Source of the DNA: Hungatella sp.
GTDB lineage: Bacteria > Bacillota > Clostridia > Lachnospirales > Lachnospiraceae
Reading direction: 5' to 3'
Assembly: GCA_022796015.1 (NCBI GenBank)
Contig: JAAWHU010000029.1
Location: 1-37,142 of the forward strand
Length of the DNA stretch: 37,142 bases
Under the pieces are notes generated by a model, which did no database searches, was not told the origin of the DNA, and saw only the letters and a list, made by a program, of their open reading frames with translations. The translations under genes and the position numbers were made by a program. Positions 1 to 9,325 of the stretch are shown one piece after another (the first letter of the stretch is position 1; each line of letters starts with the position of its first letter).

Positions 1-390
1 GATGTGTGGAAGGGAATCGGCGTCTCCACGGTAATCTATCTGGCAGGCCTGGGGGCTGTTCCAAGAGATTACTATGAGGCGGCCCAGCTGGACGGCGCCG
101 GACCGGTAAGAAGCTTTTTTTCCATAACCCTGCCTCTCATTGTATCCTCCATCAATTCTGTCCTGACCCTGTCCCTTATTGGCGGACTGAAAAGCTATGA
201 GCTTCTGTGGTCCATGACGGAAGGAGGCCCGGGATACTCTACGGAGATTTTGGGAACCGTGGTCTATAAGCTCTTTGCCCGGGGCAATTACGGCATTGCC
301 ACTGCCGGCAATGTGATCATGTTCGTCCTGATCTGCGCCATCATATTCCCGCTGAATCACTATATCTCAAAGAAGGTGGTGGAATTATAA
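1..390 (+). CDS. CUT1 sugar ABC transporter permease, 5' partial
   Basis: This is the C-terminal part of an inner-membrane permease of a binding-protein-dependent sugar importer (LacF/UgpA/MalF side of the CUT1 family). The reading frame is open from the first base, so the true start lies outside the window; the GTG at 4 is not a credible start. About 129 residues are visible. They include the EAA loop that contacts the ATPase (EAAQLDGAG near residue 22), the family's GGLKSYELLW stretch and the GGPGYSTE motif, then a final membrane segment. The stop overlaps the ATG of the next permease by one base, so the two are translationally coupled. No ATPase gene is seen nearby; CUT1 systems often share an MsiK-like ATPase encoded elsewhere. 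The substrate cannot be told from sequence, but the downstream glycosidase suggests an oligosaccharide. Confidence 0.9.
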   Translation, partial: DVWKGIGVSTVIYLAGLGAVPRDYYEAAQLDGAGPVRSFFSITLPLIVSSINSVLTLSLIGGLKSYELLWSMTEGGPGYSTEILGTVVYKLFARGNYGIATAGNVIMFVLICAIIFPLNHYISKKVVEL

Positions 391-1232
391 TGAAAAAGAG
401 ACAATCATCCCGATTAGGTATCAGAATCATAGAAATTCTTGGAATCACAGTGACGCTGTTCACCCACTGGCTGATCTTTTACTTTATTATCATCAATGCC
501 TGCAAGGAGAGGGCCGATGCGGCGAAGCTGTCCCTGGCACTTCCTAAACAATGGCACTTCTGGGAAAACATCAGCTATGTGTGGACCTACAACAACCATA
601 TCTTTTTAAGATCCTTTTTCAACAGTGTGCTGATTACAGTGTGCACCATGATGATCCTGGTGGTTGCGGCGTCCATGGCGGCCTTTGTCCTGCAGAGGAG
701 GGGAGGAAGGCTGACGGCAGTCTCGGACAAGCTGATTCTGGCAGGCCTGACGACGCCTCTGTCAGTGATTCCCACCTACTGGGTCCTGACCAAGCTTCAT
801 CTTAACAATACCATTCCCGGGCTGGTGTTTGTGGAGGTGGCCATCTTATTTCCATTTTCCACCATGCTGTATAAAGGATATATCTCCAATCTGCCCAGGG
901 AAATCGATGAAGCGGCTATTGTGGATGGGTGCGGGCCCCTCCAGCTCTATCTGTGGGTCGCATTCCCTCTTTTAAAGCCCATTACGGTGGCAGTGGTGAT
1001 CTTAAGGAGTATTGTGGTTTACAATGATTTCGTAAATCCCATGTATTTTTTGTCAGGCTCCAAAAGCTCCACGGTGCAGCTGTGTATCTATACCTTCCAG
1101 TCGGCTTATTCCACAGACTGGGGGCATCTGTTTGCAGCAGTGGTGATTGTCTGCCTGCCTCCGGCCCTTCTGTTTGTGGCGCTGAATAAAAAGATTATGG
1201 ATGGGGTGACAATGGGGGCGGTGAAAGGGTAG
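390..1232 (+). CDS. CUT1 sugar ABC transporter permease (MalG/UgpE type)
   Basis: This is the second membrane subunit of the importer, 280 residues, the usual length for the MalG/UgpE/LacG side. About six hydrophobic segments are visible. The EAA loop reads EAAIVDGCGP in the second half, and the C-terminus ends in the typical GVTMGAVKG pattern of this family. The ATG at 390 shares its A with the stop codon of the preceding permease gene (TAATG), the usual arrangement for paired permeases. A 57-base gap leads to the glycosidase gene. Expression is probably part of one transcript with the downstream kinase and regulator genes. The subfamily call is secure; the transported sugar is unknown. Confidence 0.93.
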   Translation: MKKRQSSRLGIRIIEILGITVTLFTHWLIFYFIIINACKERADAAKLSLALPKQWHFWENISYVWTYNNHIFLRSFFNSVLITVCTMMILVVAASMAAFVLQRRGGRLTAVSDKLILAGLTTPLSVIPTYWVLTKLHLNNTIPGLVFVEVAILFPFSTMLYKGYISNLPREIDEAAIVDGCGPLQLYLWVAFPLLKPITVAVVILRSIVVYNDFVNPMYFLSGSKSSTVQLCIYTFQSAYSTDWGHLFAAVVIVCLPPALLFVALNKKIMDGVTMGAVKG

Positions 1233-1289
1233 CAGGGTGTGGAACTGTAAAAACCAAAATGCAGCAGAGAAAGGATGGAGGGAAGAACT

Positions 1290-4200
1290 ATGATTTATGA
1301 GAAAAGCAAAGAAGCATATTCCGATGAAGTGTTTTTGAATCCGCCCAGGGAGTATCGGGGGGCGCCGTTTTGGGCCTGGAACGGAAGGCTGGAGGAGAGG
1401 AAGCTGTATGAGCAGATGGCCTGTTTTCAGAAAATGGGATTTGGCGGATTTCACATTCATGCAAGGATCGGGCTGGAGACGGAGTATCTGGGGGAGGAGT
1501 TTTTAAAGCTTGTAAAAAGGTGCAATGAGTTTGGGGACGACCATGATCTGAATACCTGGCTTTATGACGAGGATAAGTGGCCTTCCGGGGCAGGGGGAGG
1601 AAGGGTGACCTGCCATGAGCAGTATGCTGCCCGTTATCTGTTGTTTTCTCCCAATGAGTATGAGGAAGGGTTCCTGGATCGGAAAATAGTGGCTACTTCC
1701 AGGCTTTCTAAAAACGGCAGGCTGAAAAAGCTTATGGGGTTTGATGTGGAATTAAAGGATGGAAGGCTCTCGTCCTACAAGGTCCTTCGTGAGGGGGAGA
1801 CGGGAAAGAATCCCTGGTATACCTATGTGGTGGTGACGGAAAAGCTGAGATGGTTTAATAATCAGCCCTATGTAGACACCTTAAACCCGGAAGCCATCAA
1901 GAAATTTATAGAAGTGACTCATGAGCGGTATAAAGAGGCAGTGGGAGATGAATTCGGGAACACCGTTCCGGCTATCTTTACAGACGAGCCGGGGTATCAT
2001 AAGCAGGAGAACTTTGCAGACAGCAGGATTTCCCAGGATGTGGGGATTGCCTACACAGACGGGATGGAGGAATGTTATAAAAGCCGCTTTGGGGAAAGCC
2101 TTCTTGAACATCTGCCGGAGATCTTCTGGAATCTTGAGGATGGAAGGGCCTCCCATGTAAGGTACCAGTACCATGACTGTGCCTCCCAGATGTTTGCAGA
2201 CGGGTATATGAGGACTTTAGCGCAGTGGTGCGACGCTCACAAGCTTATGCTTACCGGGCATGTGCTCTTTGAAGGGGAGCTGGAAAGTCAGGCCCAGGTA
2301 GGAGGGGAGGTTATGCGGGTGTTAAGTCCCATGACTCTGCCGGGGATTGACATGCTGGCGGACAGACACGAATACACCACAGCAAAGCAGGCCCAGAGCA
2401 TTTCTCATCAGTACGGACGGCCCGGGGTCATGAGCGAGCTCTACGGCGTGACCAACTGGGACTATGACTTCCGGGGACATAAGGCCCAGGGAGACTGGCA
2501 GGCGGCGCTGGGGGTGACCCTGCGGGTTCCTCATCTTGCCTGGATGACCATGGGAGGCGAGTCCAAGAGAGATTACCCGGCCCCCATTGACAGCCACTCG
2601 GTGTGGTATGACAAATACCATCTGATCGAGGACTATTTTGCCAGAGTGAATACGGCTATGACAAGAGGGAAGGCTGTGTGCCGCATCGGCGTGATACACC
2701 CCATCGAGAGCATGTGGATGGCAATGGGGCCTGACAATGAAACGGCTTCCATGAGAAAGCACCTGGAAGAGAATTTTTCCCATGTGACCGGCTGGCTGCT
2801 GTTCGGCCTTCTTGATTTTGACTATGTATCCGAGGCCCTCATGACAGAGCTTTATGAGAAATCAGAGGATGGCAGGCTTCATCTTGGGAACATGGCCTAT
2901 GATGTGGTGGTTCTTCCTGGTCTTACCACTGTTCGCAGGACGACCCTTGAGTATCTTGAGGAATTTGTAAGCAAGGGCGGCAGGGCCGTGGTCATGGGGG
3001 AGGCGCCGGCTTATGTGGACGGACGTCCTTCCGAAGAGGCCAAAGCCCTGGCAGAGAAATGGGAGGTAATCGGCTTTGACAAGTGGCAGCTTCTCCATGT
3101 GCTGGAGCCCCTTCGGGAGGTGGACATCCGGCTAAAGTCCGGAGGGCTTCGGGCGGACAGGCTTTTGACTCAGCTTCGGCAGGATGGACAAGAGCGATGG
3201 CTTTTTATTGCCCAGGGAAAGCCGGACACCAGAAAGGAGCTGAACCACTGGTTTACCATGACCGGAAGAGAAGATATGGTCATCCGAATAAAAGGAACCT
3301 ACCAGGTAAGACAGTATGATGCCCAAAGCGGAAGCATTGAGGAGGTTCCTGCCAGGTACGAAAAGGGCTGGACCTATGTGGAACACGGCTTTTATGCACA
3401 GGATTCGCTCCTTCTGAGACTGACTCCTGCCAAAGAGGCGAAAGACCAGGCTGGGGAGAGGCCAAAGGAAATGATCCTCCGGGAAGGGTATCTGAATACC
3501 GTAACGGATTATTGTCTCTATGAACCCAATGTGATGATGCTGGATCAGGCCCAATACCGGATGGATGAAGGGCCCTGGCATCCAAAGGAGGAGCTTCTTC
3601 GTCTGGATGACGCGGTCCGTAGAACCTGGGGATACGGCCTGCGTACCGAAAGCTTTCCCCAGCCATGGTTAAAGCCTAAGAACCCGCCGGAGCATGTGCT
3701 GGAACTGTGTTTTTCCTTTGTCTCTGAAGTGGAGCTGGAATGTGTGGAGTTGGCCTTTGAGGCCAAGGACAGGGCAGAGCTGATCTGGAACGGCGATCCG
3801 GTGGAGCAAAAAGGCGGCAGGTTCTATGTGGATGAGGCGATTCACCTGGAAAAACTGGGAAGACTGAAAAAAGGAGAGAACACCCTGATGATGAAACTGC
3901 CTTACGGCCCTGATTCCGATGTGGAATGGTGCTATCTTTTAGGAGAATTCGGCGTCAAGGTTCAGGGAGGAACCTCGGTGATTACGGAAAAGCCGAAGAC
4001 ACTGGCATTCGGCGATATGGCGGTTCAGGGGTTTCCCTTCTACGGCGGAAAGGCGGATTATATAACAGAGCTTGTCATGGAGGAAGAAGGATGGGTGGAG
4101 CTGGAGATTCCCGAATATTTCGGGGCTCTTGTCACCGTAAAGCTTGACGATGAGAGCAAAGACGTGTTTGCCCAGCCCTGTAAAGTGAGATTTGGACACA

Positions 4201-4418
4201 GAAAGCCGGGAACACATAAGCTGGTTCTCACCATCTACGGGACGAGAATCAATACCTTTGGACAAGTCCACAACTGCAACAGGAAGGAAGAATATTACGG
4301 GCCCAAATCCTACAGGACAACAGGGAAAAACTGGAACTACGTGTACCAGCTTAGACAGACGGGAATTACCCTGGCACCTATTTGGCGTATATTAAGTAAT
4401 GGTGAAACCCGAAGATGA
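1290..4418 (+). CDS. Large glycoside hydrolase, GH106-like (alpha-L-rhamnosidase-type)
   Basis: This 1042-residue protein has the layout of very large intracellular glycosidases related to GH106. An N-terminal barrel region begins with PFWAWNGRLEE, followed by GFGGFHIHARIGLETEYLG and WLYDEDKWPSGAGGG. A TDEPG segment (Glu near residue 233) is a candidate catalytic acidic position. The C-terminal third looks like beta-sandwich sugar-binding modules. I see no signal peptide, so it probably acts in the cytoplasm on imported oligosaccharide. The upstream ATG at 1275 is less likely than 1290, because the GGAGGG at 1277-1282 lies a good distance before 1290. Its stop overlaps the kinase start as ATGA. 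The family assignment rests on remembered motifs; it could be a neighbouring unnamed GH family, and rhamnosidase activity is not shown. Confidence 0.7.
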   Translation: MIYEKSKEAYSDEVFLNPPREYRGAPFWAWNGRLEERKLYEQMACFQKMGFGGFHIHARIGLETEYLGEEFLKLVKRCNEFGDDHDLNTWLYDEDKWPSGAGGGRVTCHEQYAARYLLFSPNEYEEGFLDRKIVATSRLSKNGRLKKLMGFDVELKDGRLSSYKVLREGETGKNPWYTYVVVTEKLRWFNNQPYVDTLNPEAIKKFIEVTHERYKEAVGDEFGNTVPAIFTDEPGYHKQENFADSRISQDVGIAYTDGMEECYKSRFGESLLEHLPEIFWNLEDGRASHVRYQYHDCASQMFADGYMRTLAQWCDAHKLMLTGHVLFEGELESQAQVGGEVMRVLSPMTLPGIDMLADRHEYTTAKQAQSISHQYGRPGVMSELYGVTNWDYDFRGHKAQGDWQAALGVTLRVPHLAWMTMGGESKRDYPAPIDSHSVWYDKYHLIEDYFARVNTAMTRGKAVCRIGVIHPIESMWMAMGPDNETASMRKHLEENFSHVTGWLLFGLLDFDYVSEALMTELYEKSEDGRLHLGNMAYDVVVLPGLTTVRRTTLEYLEEFVSKGGRAVVMGEAPAYVDGRPSEEAKALAEKWEVIGFDKWQLLHVLEPLREVDIRLKSGGLRADRLLTQLRQDGQERWLFIAQGKPDTRKELNHWFTMTGREDMVIRIKGTYQVRQYDAQSGSIEEVPARYEKGWTYVEHGFYAQDSLLLRLTPAKEAKDQAGERPKEMILREGYLNTVTDYCLYEPNVMMLDQAQYRMDEGPWHPKEELLRLDDAVRRTWGYGLRTESFPQPWLKPKNPPEHVLELCFSFVSEVELECVELAFEAKDRAELIWNGDPVEQKGGRFYVDEAIHLEKLGRLKKGENTLMMKLPYGPDSDVEWCYLLGEFGVKVQGGTSVITEKPKTLAFGDMAVQGFPFYGGKADYITELVMEEEGWVELEIPEYFGALVTVKLDDESKDVFAQPCKVRFGHRKPGTHKLVLTIYGTRINTFGQVHNCNRKEEYYGPKSYRTTGKNWNYVYQLRQTGITLAPIWRILSNGETRR

Positions 4419-6202
4419 AGCATAACAGTCTGTTTACCAGAATCCTGGTTCCTTTTCTATGCCTGTCTGTGGTTATGATTATAACATCTGTGAGCTTTTT
4501 TTCCGTGTTTTACGGAAATGCCATACAAGAAAAAAATAGAAAGGAATATGAAACCCAGACGGAGATTCTAGGAACCCAGATTGATGAAGAGTATGCCATG
4601 ATGTACTATGTGGCCTTAGAGCTCATAAGCAGAAACAAATTTTTTGATGCCATCAAGAAATTTCATTACAACAGCACTCCGGATTCCCTCTATGACAATT
4701 ATAGAAAGGTGCTGGTGAGTATGGCGGCTTACGGATTCCATCAGAGCACTTACGATCTGACTTATCTGGACACTCAGGGCTATTACTTTAACAAGAGGGA
4801 GGCGTTGAAGCATTCCATCTTCATCAATCAGGTAGACCCGGAGGAACTAAAAACCTATGACTGGATTCATCAGCTGGAGGCAGGCGCCATGGAGATCAGG
4901 CTGGAGGAAAATTCTTTTCTCCAGCTGGACAGCCACACCTTGTCACTGGGAATCCGCATCGGTGCGCCTACCAAGACCATAGGCTACATGATTGCCCAGA
5001 AAAAGATGGATACAGACGAAACCTTTTTCAGGAAAATGAGCGGACAGGGAGCCGGGTATGGGGTGTTTTCCCCAAGTGGGGAGATGCTGTATGGGAATGA
5101 ATGGTTGCCGGAGCTCCCAAAATCCGTTATCCGGGAGATCACTGCGGAGGGAAGCAGCGGTGTGAGAGACATAGGAGGGAACAAGTACCGGATCTTTGTG
5201 AAGGTCACAAAGGACAGAGGTCTGTCTGTGGTGACCCTGTTTCCTGAAAGCATGATGAAGGAAGGGCTGTGGGCCAGTATTATGGTAGTGGTACAGCTGG
5301 CAGCGGCTCTCTTTATTCTTGCGGCCGGGCTGATCTTTGTCTTTTCGGCCCGCATTTCCAGACCCATCCTGGTTCTCACCAGCAAAATCAGGGAGACTAC
5401 CGTGGACAACCTGACAGAGCCCATGGAGCCTCCCCTGTCCCATGGGCCTATGGAAGTTCTGTATCTGCAGGAAGAATATTTCCGCATGAGAGCCCGTCTC
5501 CATGAGGCCCTGAAGGAAAAAGTAAAGCTGGTGGAGCTTCACGAGAAGCAGCGCTATCATCTGCTGCAATATCAGATGAATCCTCATTTTCTCTACAACA
5601 CTCTGAATGTCATCGGAATTATGGGGAGCGAACAGGGAAACCAGGCCGTCAGCCAGGCCTGTGGACTTCTGGCCAGACTTCTCAGGCATTCCCTCAAGGA
5701 TTACGGAAGCGGAACCACCTTTCGGGAGGAGTTTGAGAACATTGAGACCTATCTGAAGCTGATGAAGCTGAGATTTGAACATAAAATTTCCTATGAAGTA
5801 CAGTATGACAGCGAACTTGACGAGTTCAGGCTTCCCCGGTTTACTCTCCAGCCTTTTACAGAAAATATATTTGAACATGCATTCAGCGAGACCCACAGAA
5901 ACATAACCGTCCATATTGAGGCTGTAGTCAGGGAGCACGAATGGAGGATTCTTATATCTGATAACGGGCAGGGATTTGAGGAGGGAAAGCTGGCCCAGAT
6001 CAACGGATGGTACGAAACATTTCGTGACCGGAGGCCGGAAAGGGCCGAGGAGCTCAGACAGGTTGGAGGCATCGGAATGAAGAATACGCTGTGGCGGCTC
6101 TTCTCCTTCTTTGACGGGGAATTTCATTTTATCGCGGCAAACCAGGAAGAAGGGGGATGCCAGATTAAGCTGTACGGAAAACTGGTTGGAGGTGGACTAT
6201 GA
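4415..6202 (+). CDS. YesM-type sensor histidine kinase
   Basis: This is a membrane sensor kinase of 595 residues. One membrane segment lies near residues 9-33 and a second near 282-308, enclosing an extracellular sensing domain of about 250 residues. A HAMP-like linker follows, then the His_kinase domain with YQMNPHFLYNTLN, where His391 is the expected phosphorylation site. The C-terminal ATPase domain carries the glycine-rich ISDNGQGF and GGIGMKN boxes. Kinases of this class pair with AraC-type response regulators and sense sugars or sugar-bound lipoproteins at the cell surface. Its ATG overlaps the glycosidase stop, and its own stop overlaps the regulator start (both ATGA), so the three genes are tightly coupled. 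The ligand is unknown and is presumably a substrate of the adjacent transporter. Confidence 0.95.
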   Translation: MKHNSLFTRILVPFLCLSVVMIITSVSFFSVFYGNAIQEKNRKEYETQTEILGTQIDEEYAMMYYVALELISRNKFFDAIKKFHYNSTPDSLYDNYRKVLVSMAAYGFHQSTYDLTYLDTQGYYFNKREALKHSIFINQVDPEELKTYDWIHQLEAGAMEIRLEENSFLQLDSHTLSLGIRIGAPTKTIGYMIAQKKMDTDETFFRKMSGQGAGYGVFSPSGEMLYGNEWLPELPKSVIREITAEGSSGVRDIGGNKYRIFVKVTKDRGLSVVTLFPESMMKEGLWASIMVVVQLAAALFILAAGLIFVFSARISRPILVLTSKIRETTVDNLTEPMEPPLSHGPMEVLYLQEEYFRMRARLHEALKEKVKLVELHEKQRYHLLQYQMNPHFLYNTLNVIGIMGSEQGNQAVSQACGLLARLLRHSLKDYGSGTTFREEFENIETYLKLMKLRFEHKISYEVQYDSELDEFRLPRFTLQPFTENIFEHAFSETHRNITVHIEAVVREHEWRILISDNGQGFEEGKLAQINGWYETFRDRRPERAEELRQVGGIGMKNTLWRLFSFFDGEFHFIAANQEEGGCQIKLYGKLVGGGL

Positions 6203-7686
6203 AGTGTTATAACCTGGCCATCGTGGAAGACGAACCTCATACAGCCCGGTATATCAGAAAAATCGTGGAGGATATGGGAATCTACCGGATCACTGCCTGC
6301 GTGGAGAGCGCCGAGGAGCTGCTGGGGGACGAAAGCGCCCTGGAGCTGGATCTCCTGATTACGGATATTAAAATGCCGGGGCTAAGCGGCATTGAGCTCG
6401 TGGAACGGCTGCAGAAAAAGGTTCCCCGGCTCGTGACTGTCATAATCAGCGGATACAGCTCCTTCGACTTTGCCAGGGCCGCCATCACGCTGAAGGTTTC
6501 CCGCTATCTGTTAAAGCCCATAGACAGGGAGGAGCTGGTCACGGTTCTTCTGGAATTATACGGGCAGCTCTCGGACCTCCAGGAGGAAAACCAGAAAAAT
6601 TATATCCGTCAGGTGCATGAGCAGAGCAGGCGGATTCTGGAGAATCCAGAGGAATTTCCCTATCCCTATATACATGCCCTTCTCGTGACAGGAAGCGGCG
6701 ACAGAGGGAGCCTGATTCTCAGGTGCAAGACGGCATTCTCCTTGGACAGGCAGGAAGGCTGCCGCGTGGTCTGCTACCGCATGGGCTTTGTCGTCCTCAT
6801 AGGGACAGGAAAGGCGGGGGGCAGGGGGAAGCTTAAGGAGATGGCAGAAAGCATCTGTGTCTGGGAGCGGGCGTCAGGCAATTCCGCCCTTCTTGTCTAT
6901 ACAAAGGAACCGTGGGAAGGGACGGACTTAAGGCAGAAGCTTTTGGAGCTCTACCGTTTTCAGGAAAAGAACTATATCATCGGCAGGGCATCAGTAAAGG
7001 AATACGGGGAAACAGGGGCTGGCAAAACCTCCTGCGAGGAAGACCGTTTTCTCGTGGAGAAGCTTCAGCAGAACCCTTATGTGAAAAATACCAGTACCCT
7101 TGCAGAGCTTTTAGACCGGCTGTTTATCCGATGGAAGGAGAGAAGCTCCAGCCTGTACGCTATGAAGCTGGCCCTCTACACTCTTACCATACAGTTTCTT
7201 TCCATTGCGGAGAGCAAGGAAGAACTGGTGGCAATCATGGGCAATATTTCCCAGGCTCTCTACCACGCAAAAACCTATGAGGCTGCTAAGGAAAATATTC
7301 AGGAGCTTCTTGTTCCCGCTGTAGCCGGTCTTATGGCAGCCTCAGCAGGAAGCCAAAAGCAGTCTCAGAAAATGTATCTGCAGATCACGGAATTTTTGTC
7401 GGCCAATGTCAGGCAGAATTATTCCCTGCAGGAGATCGGCAATCTGTTCTCCATAAGCCAGCCCTATGTAAGCAAGCTGTTCCGTATCTATTCCGGTATG
7501 TCCTATAAAGATTATGTGACCAGCTTAAAAATAAACATTGCCAAGGAAATTATGAGGGACCATAAGGATGTGATGATAAAGGACGTGGCAGACATGGTAG
7601 GCTATGACCAGCTGTATTTCAGCACCGTATTTCACAGGATTACGGGAGAGTATCCAAAGCATTACCGGGAACATCTCGGGGAATAG
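6199..7686 (+). CDS. YesN-type response regulator with AraC DNA-binding domain
   Basis: This 495-residue protein has an N-terminal receiver domain (about 1-120) with acidic residues Asp11/Glu12, phospho-acceptor Asp56 in LLITDIKMPG, and Lys106 in the LLKPID motif. A middle region of about 250 residues has no clear domain. The last 100 residues are a double helix-turn-helix AraC domain (SISQPYVSKLFR and DVADMVGYDQLYFSTVFHRITGEYPKHYR). It starts inside the stop of the kinase gene (ATGA at 6199) and is the cognate partner. It most likely activates the sugar transport and glycosidase genes around it and perhaps the solute-binding protein gene downstream. The target site is not identifiable here. 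Confidence 0.95.
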   Translation: MKCYNLAIVEDEPHTARYIRKIVEDMGIYRITACVESAEELLGDESALELDLLITDIKMPGLSGIELVERLQKKVPRLVTVIISGYSSFDFARAAITLKVSRYLLKPIDREELVTVLLELYGQLSDLQEENQKNYIRQVHEQSRRILENPEEFPYPYIHALLVTGSGDRGSLILRCKTAFSLDRQEGCRVVCYRMGFVVLIGTGKAGGRGKLKEMAESICVWERASGNSALLVYTKEPWEGTDLRQKLLELYRFQEKNYIIGRASVKEYGETGAGKTSCEEDRFLVEKLQQNPYVKNTSTLAELLDRLFIRWKERSSSLYAMKLALYTLTIQFLSIAESKEELVAIMGNISQALYHAKTYEAAKENIQELLVPAVAGLMAASAGSQKQSQKMYLQITEFLSANVRQNYSLQEIGNLFSISQPYVSKLFRIYSGMSYKDYVTSLKINIAKEIMRDHKDVMIKDVADMVGYDQLYFSTVFHRITGEYPKHYREHLGE

Positions 7687-7792
7687 GAAAATGGTTTTGA
7701 CTTTTATAAAACAGAGTAATAACCATGACATGTACGGAAAAACAGGCGGATGATATGATAAAGCTATCTTAGAAAACGGGAGGTAATACACG

Positions 7793-9166
7793 ATGAAGAA
7801 ATCATGGATACTGATTATGGCGGCTCTCCTATCCTTAGGAACCATGGGATGCGGCACAGACACCGCGCCGAAGCCCGACGGCACCAAGCCGCAGCAGGAA
7901 AGCGTTACAGAGGCAAAAGAGACTTCTTCCGGCAGCAGCGGGACAACCCAGGAGTCAAACCCTCTGAAGGGAAAGACCCTTACATTGATGATGAGTATGT
8001 CGGAAAGCAACTCCACGGAGGCATACAACGCGCAGATCGCGGCATTTGAAGCCAAGTATGAATGCAAGGTTGACGTGGAAGCTATCCCCGGAGGAGATGA
8101 GGGGGAGAACTTAAAGCTGGTAAGGCTTGCAACAAACTCCTTGTCCGATGTGTACATGTGCAGTGTGGGATCAAAGCTGGACGAATTAGACCCGGTGAAC
8201 AACTGCATGGATATATCAAAAGAACCCTGGTCCGGCCGCATCTCTGACGGATACCGGGAGGTAGCATCCTACGAAGGAGGCATCTACGCGACTCCAGCCG
8301 ATACCTCCAACGCCGCCGGCGTCCTGTACAATACCAAGGTATTTGAAGACCTTAACCTTTCCATCCCCAGGACCTGGGACGAATTCCTTGCCTGCTGTGA
8401 AGCCATAAGACAGGCAGGCCTTATTCCTGTAGCCGCCCCTTATGCCAAGGTAACCAACAGCCAGATTCCCTTCCTCATGAATTATTATTACGTGACCCAG
8501 GAGAATCCGGACTTTGCCCTGCAGTACACCAACCGGGAAATCGACCTAAACCAATCGGAAGCATTTCTTCGGGGGCTTCAGAAAATGTATGACATGTCTG
8601 AGTACCTAAACGAAGACTTTCTCTCCACAGGCATGGATGAATGCGCCGTTATGCTGGGAGAAGGAAGCGCCGCCATGATGGTTATAAGAACCAACATTCT
8701 GGTGACCATGGAGGCCAACTGCCCGGAATATATTGACGATATGGGATTTTTCCCTCTGCCGGACTTAGATCCTGACAGCAGGGGCGTAAGCTACTGGCTT
8801 CCCATGGGATATGTGATTAACAAGAATGCAAAGGAGCCGGAGCTAGCCAAGGCATGGTGTGAATTCGTGGTGTCCCAGGAGGGCGTAGATGCATTCTGCT
8901 CGGCAGTAAATCCCACAGGCACCTTCTGTCTCAAGGATGTGAACCTGTCGGGAGTAGAGATGTGTCCGGCTCTGGTGGAAGCCCAGAAATGGGTGTCCAC
9001 CAGTTCCTCCCCCGTTATGGAATACTACTGCAGAATCAAAGGTTCCAACCAGGCCACCATATGCAGCATGTGTGCCTCCGGGGAGATCACGCCCGAAGAC
9101 GCCTGTCAGCAGATTATGGACGACAATGTGGTGGACGCCCAGCAGAAGGGATTTCCGGGGTGGTAA
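7793..9166 (+). CDS. Extracellular solute-binding lipoprotein (family 1, sugar)
   Basis: This is a 457-residue carbohydrate-binding lipoprotein of an ABC importer. A lipoprotein signal peptide ends at LGTMGC, with Cys20 as the lipid-anchored residue. A low-complexity Ser/Thr/Glu/Lys/Pro linker follows up to about residue 60, then the periplasmic-binding-protein fold (VLYNTKVFEDLNLSIPRTWDEF is the classic hinge region). GGGAGGTAA at 7778-7786 is a good ribosome binding site for the ATG at 7793. It lies 106 bases after the regulator gene and has no permease genes next to it, so it probably serves the two permeases at the start of the window. That separation is unusual, since the binding protein normally precedes its permeases. 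The gene ends in adjacent stops TAA TAG, directly followed by a gene remnant. Confidence 0.93.
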   Translation: MKKSWILIMAALLSLGTMGCGTDTAPKPDGTKPQQESVTEAKETSSGSSGTTQESNPLKGKTLTLMMSMSESNSTEAYNAQIAAFEAKYECKVDVEAIPGGDEGENLKLVRLATNSLSDVYMCSVGSKLDELDPVNNCMDISKEPWSGRISDGYREVASYEGGIYATPADTSNAAGVLYNTKVFEDLNLSIPRTWDEFLACCEAIRQAGLIPVAAPYAKVTNSQIPFLMNYYYVTQENPDFALQYTNREIDLNQSEAFLRGLQKMYDMSEYLNEDFLSTGMDECAVMLGEGSAAMMVIRTNILVTMEANCPEYIDDMGFFPLPDLDPDSRGVSYWLPMGYVINKNAKEPELAKAWCEFVVSQEGVDAFCSAVNPTGTFCLKDVNLSGVEMCPALVEAQKWVSTSSSPVMEYYCRIKGSNQATICSMCASGEITPEDACQQIMDDNVVDAQQKGFPGW

Positions 9167-9169
9167 TAG

Positions 9170-9325
9170 GAGCTGGGCTTTTATGCCCTGGATGAGGACG
9201 ACAGTGATTATCTGTTCCATTACTTACGAGACGGAGAGTACAGCGTCTGCTTTGAGTACAGCAAGGGCGTGCTGAGAGATATTGATGTGACACATGCCTT
9301 CAGCAAGAGCTATCAATCAAAATAA
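9170..9325 (+). pseudogene. 3' remnant of an unidentified gene
   Basis: Immediately after the double stop of the binding-protein gene, the same frame stays open for 51 codons with protein-like composition (ELGFYALDEDDSDYLF at the start, FSKSYQSK at the end) and stops at 9323-9325. There is no in-frame ATG and no ribosome binding site, so it is best read as the C-terminal end of a lost gene. The last 13 bases overlap the 3' end of the convergent nuclease gene. I do not recognise the family. Confidence 0.45.

Noticed and set aside
1275-1289. Upstream ATG for the GH106-like gene
   Set aside because: The ribosome binding site GGAGGG overlaps this start and is correctly spaced for ATG 1290 instead.
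4943-6127. Long minus-strand open frame of 394 codons
   Set aside because: It is a shadow of the kinase gene on the other strand, with no family features or ribosome binding site.
7697-7725. TTGACT as promoter of the binding-protein gene
   Set aside because: No -10 box is at a proper distance (TAATAA is only 14 bases on), so I do not call it.
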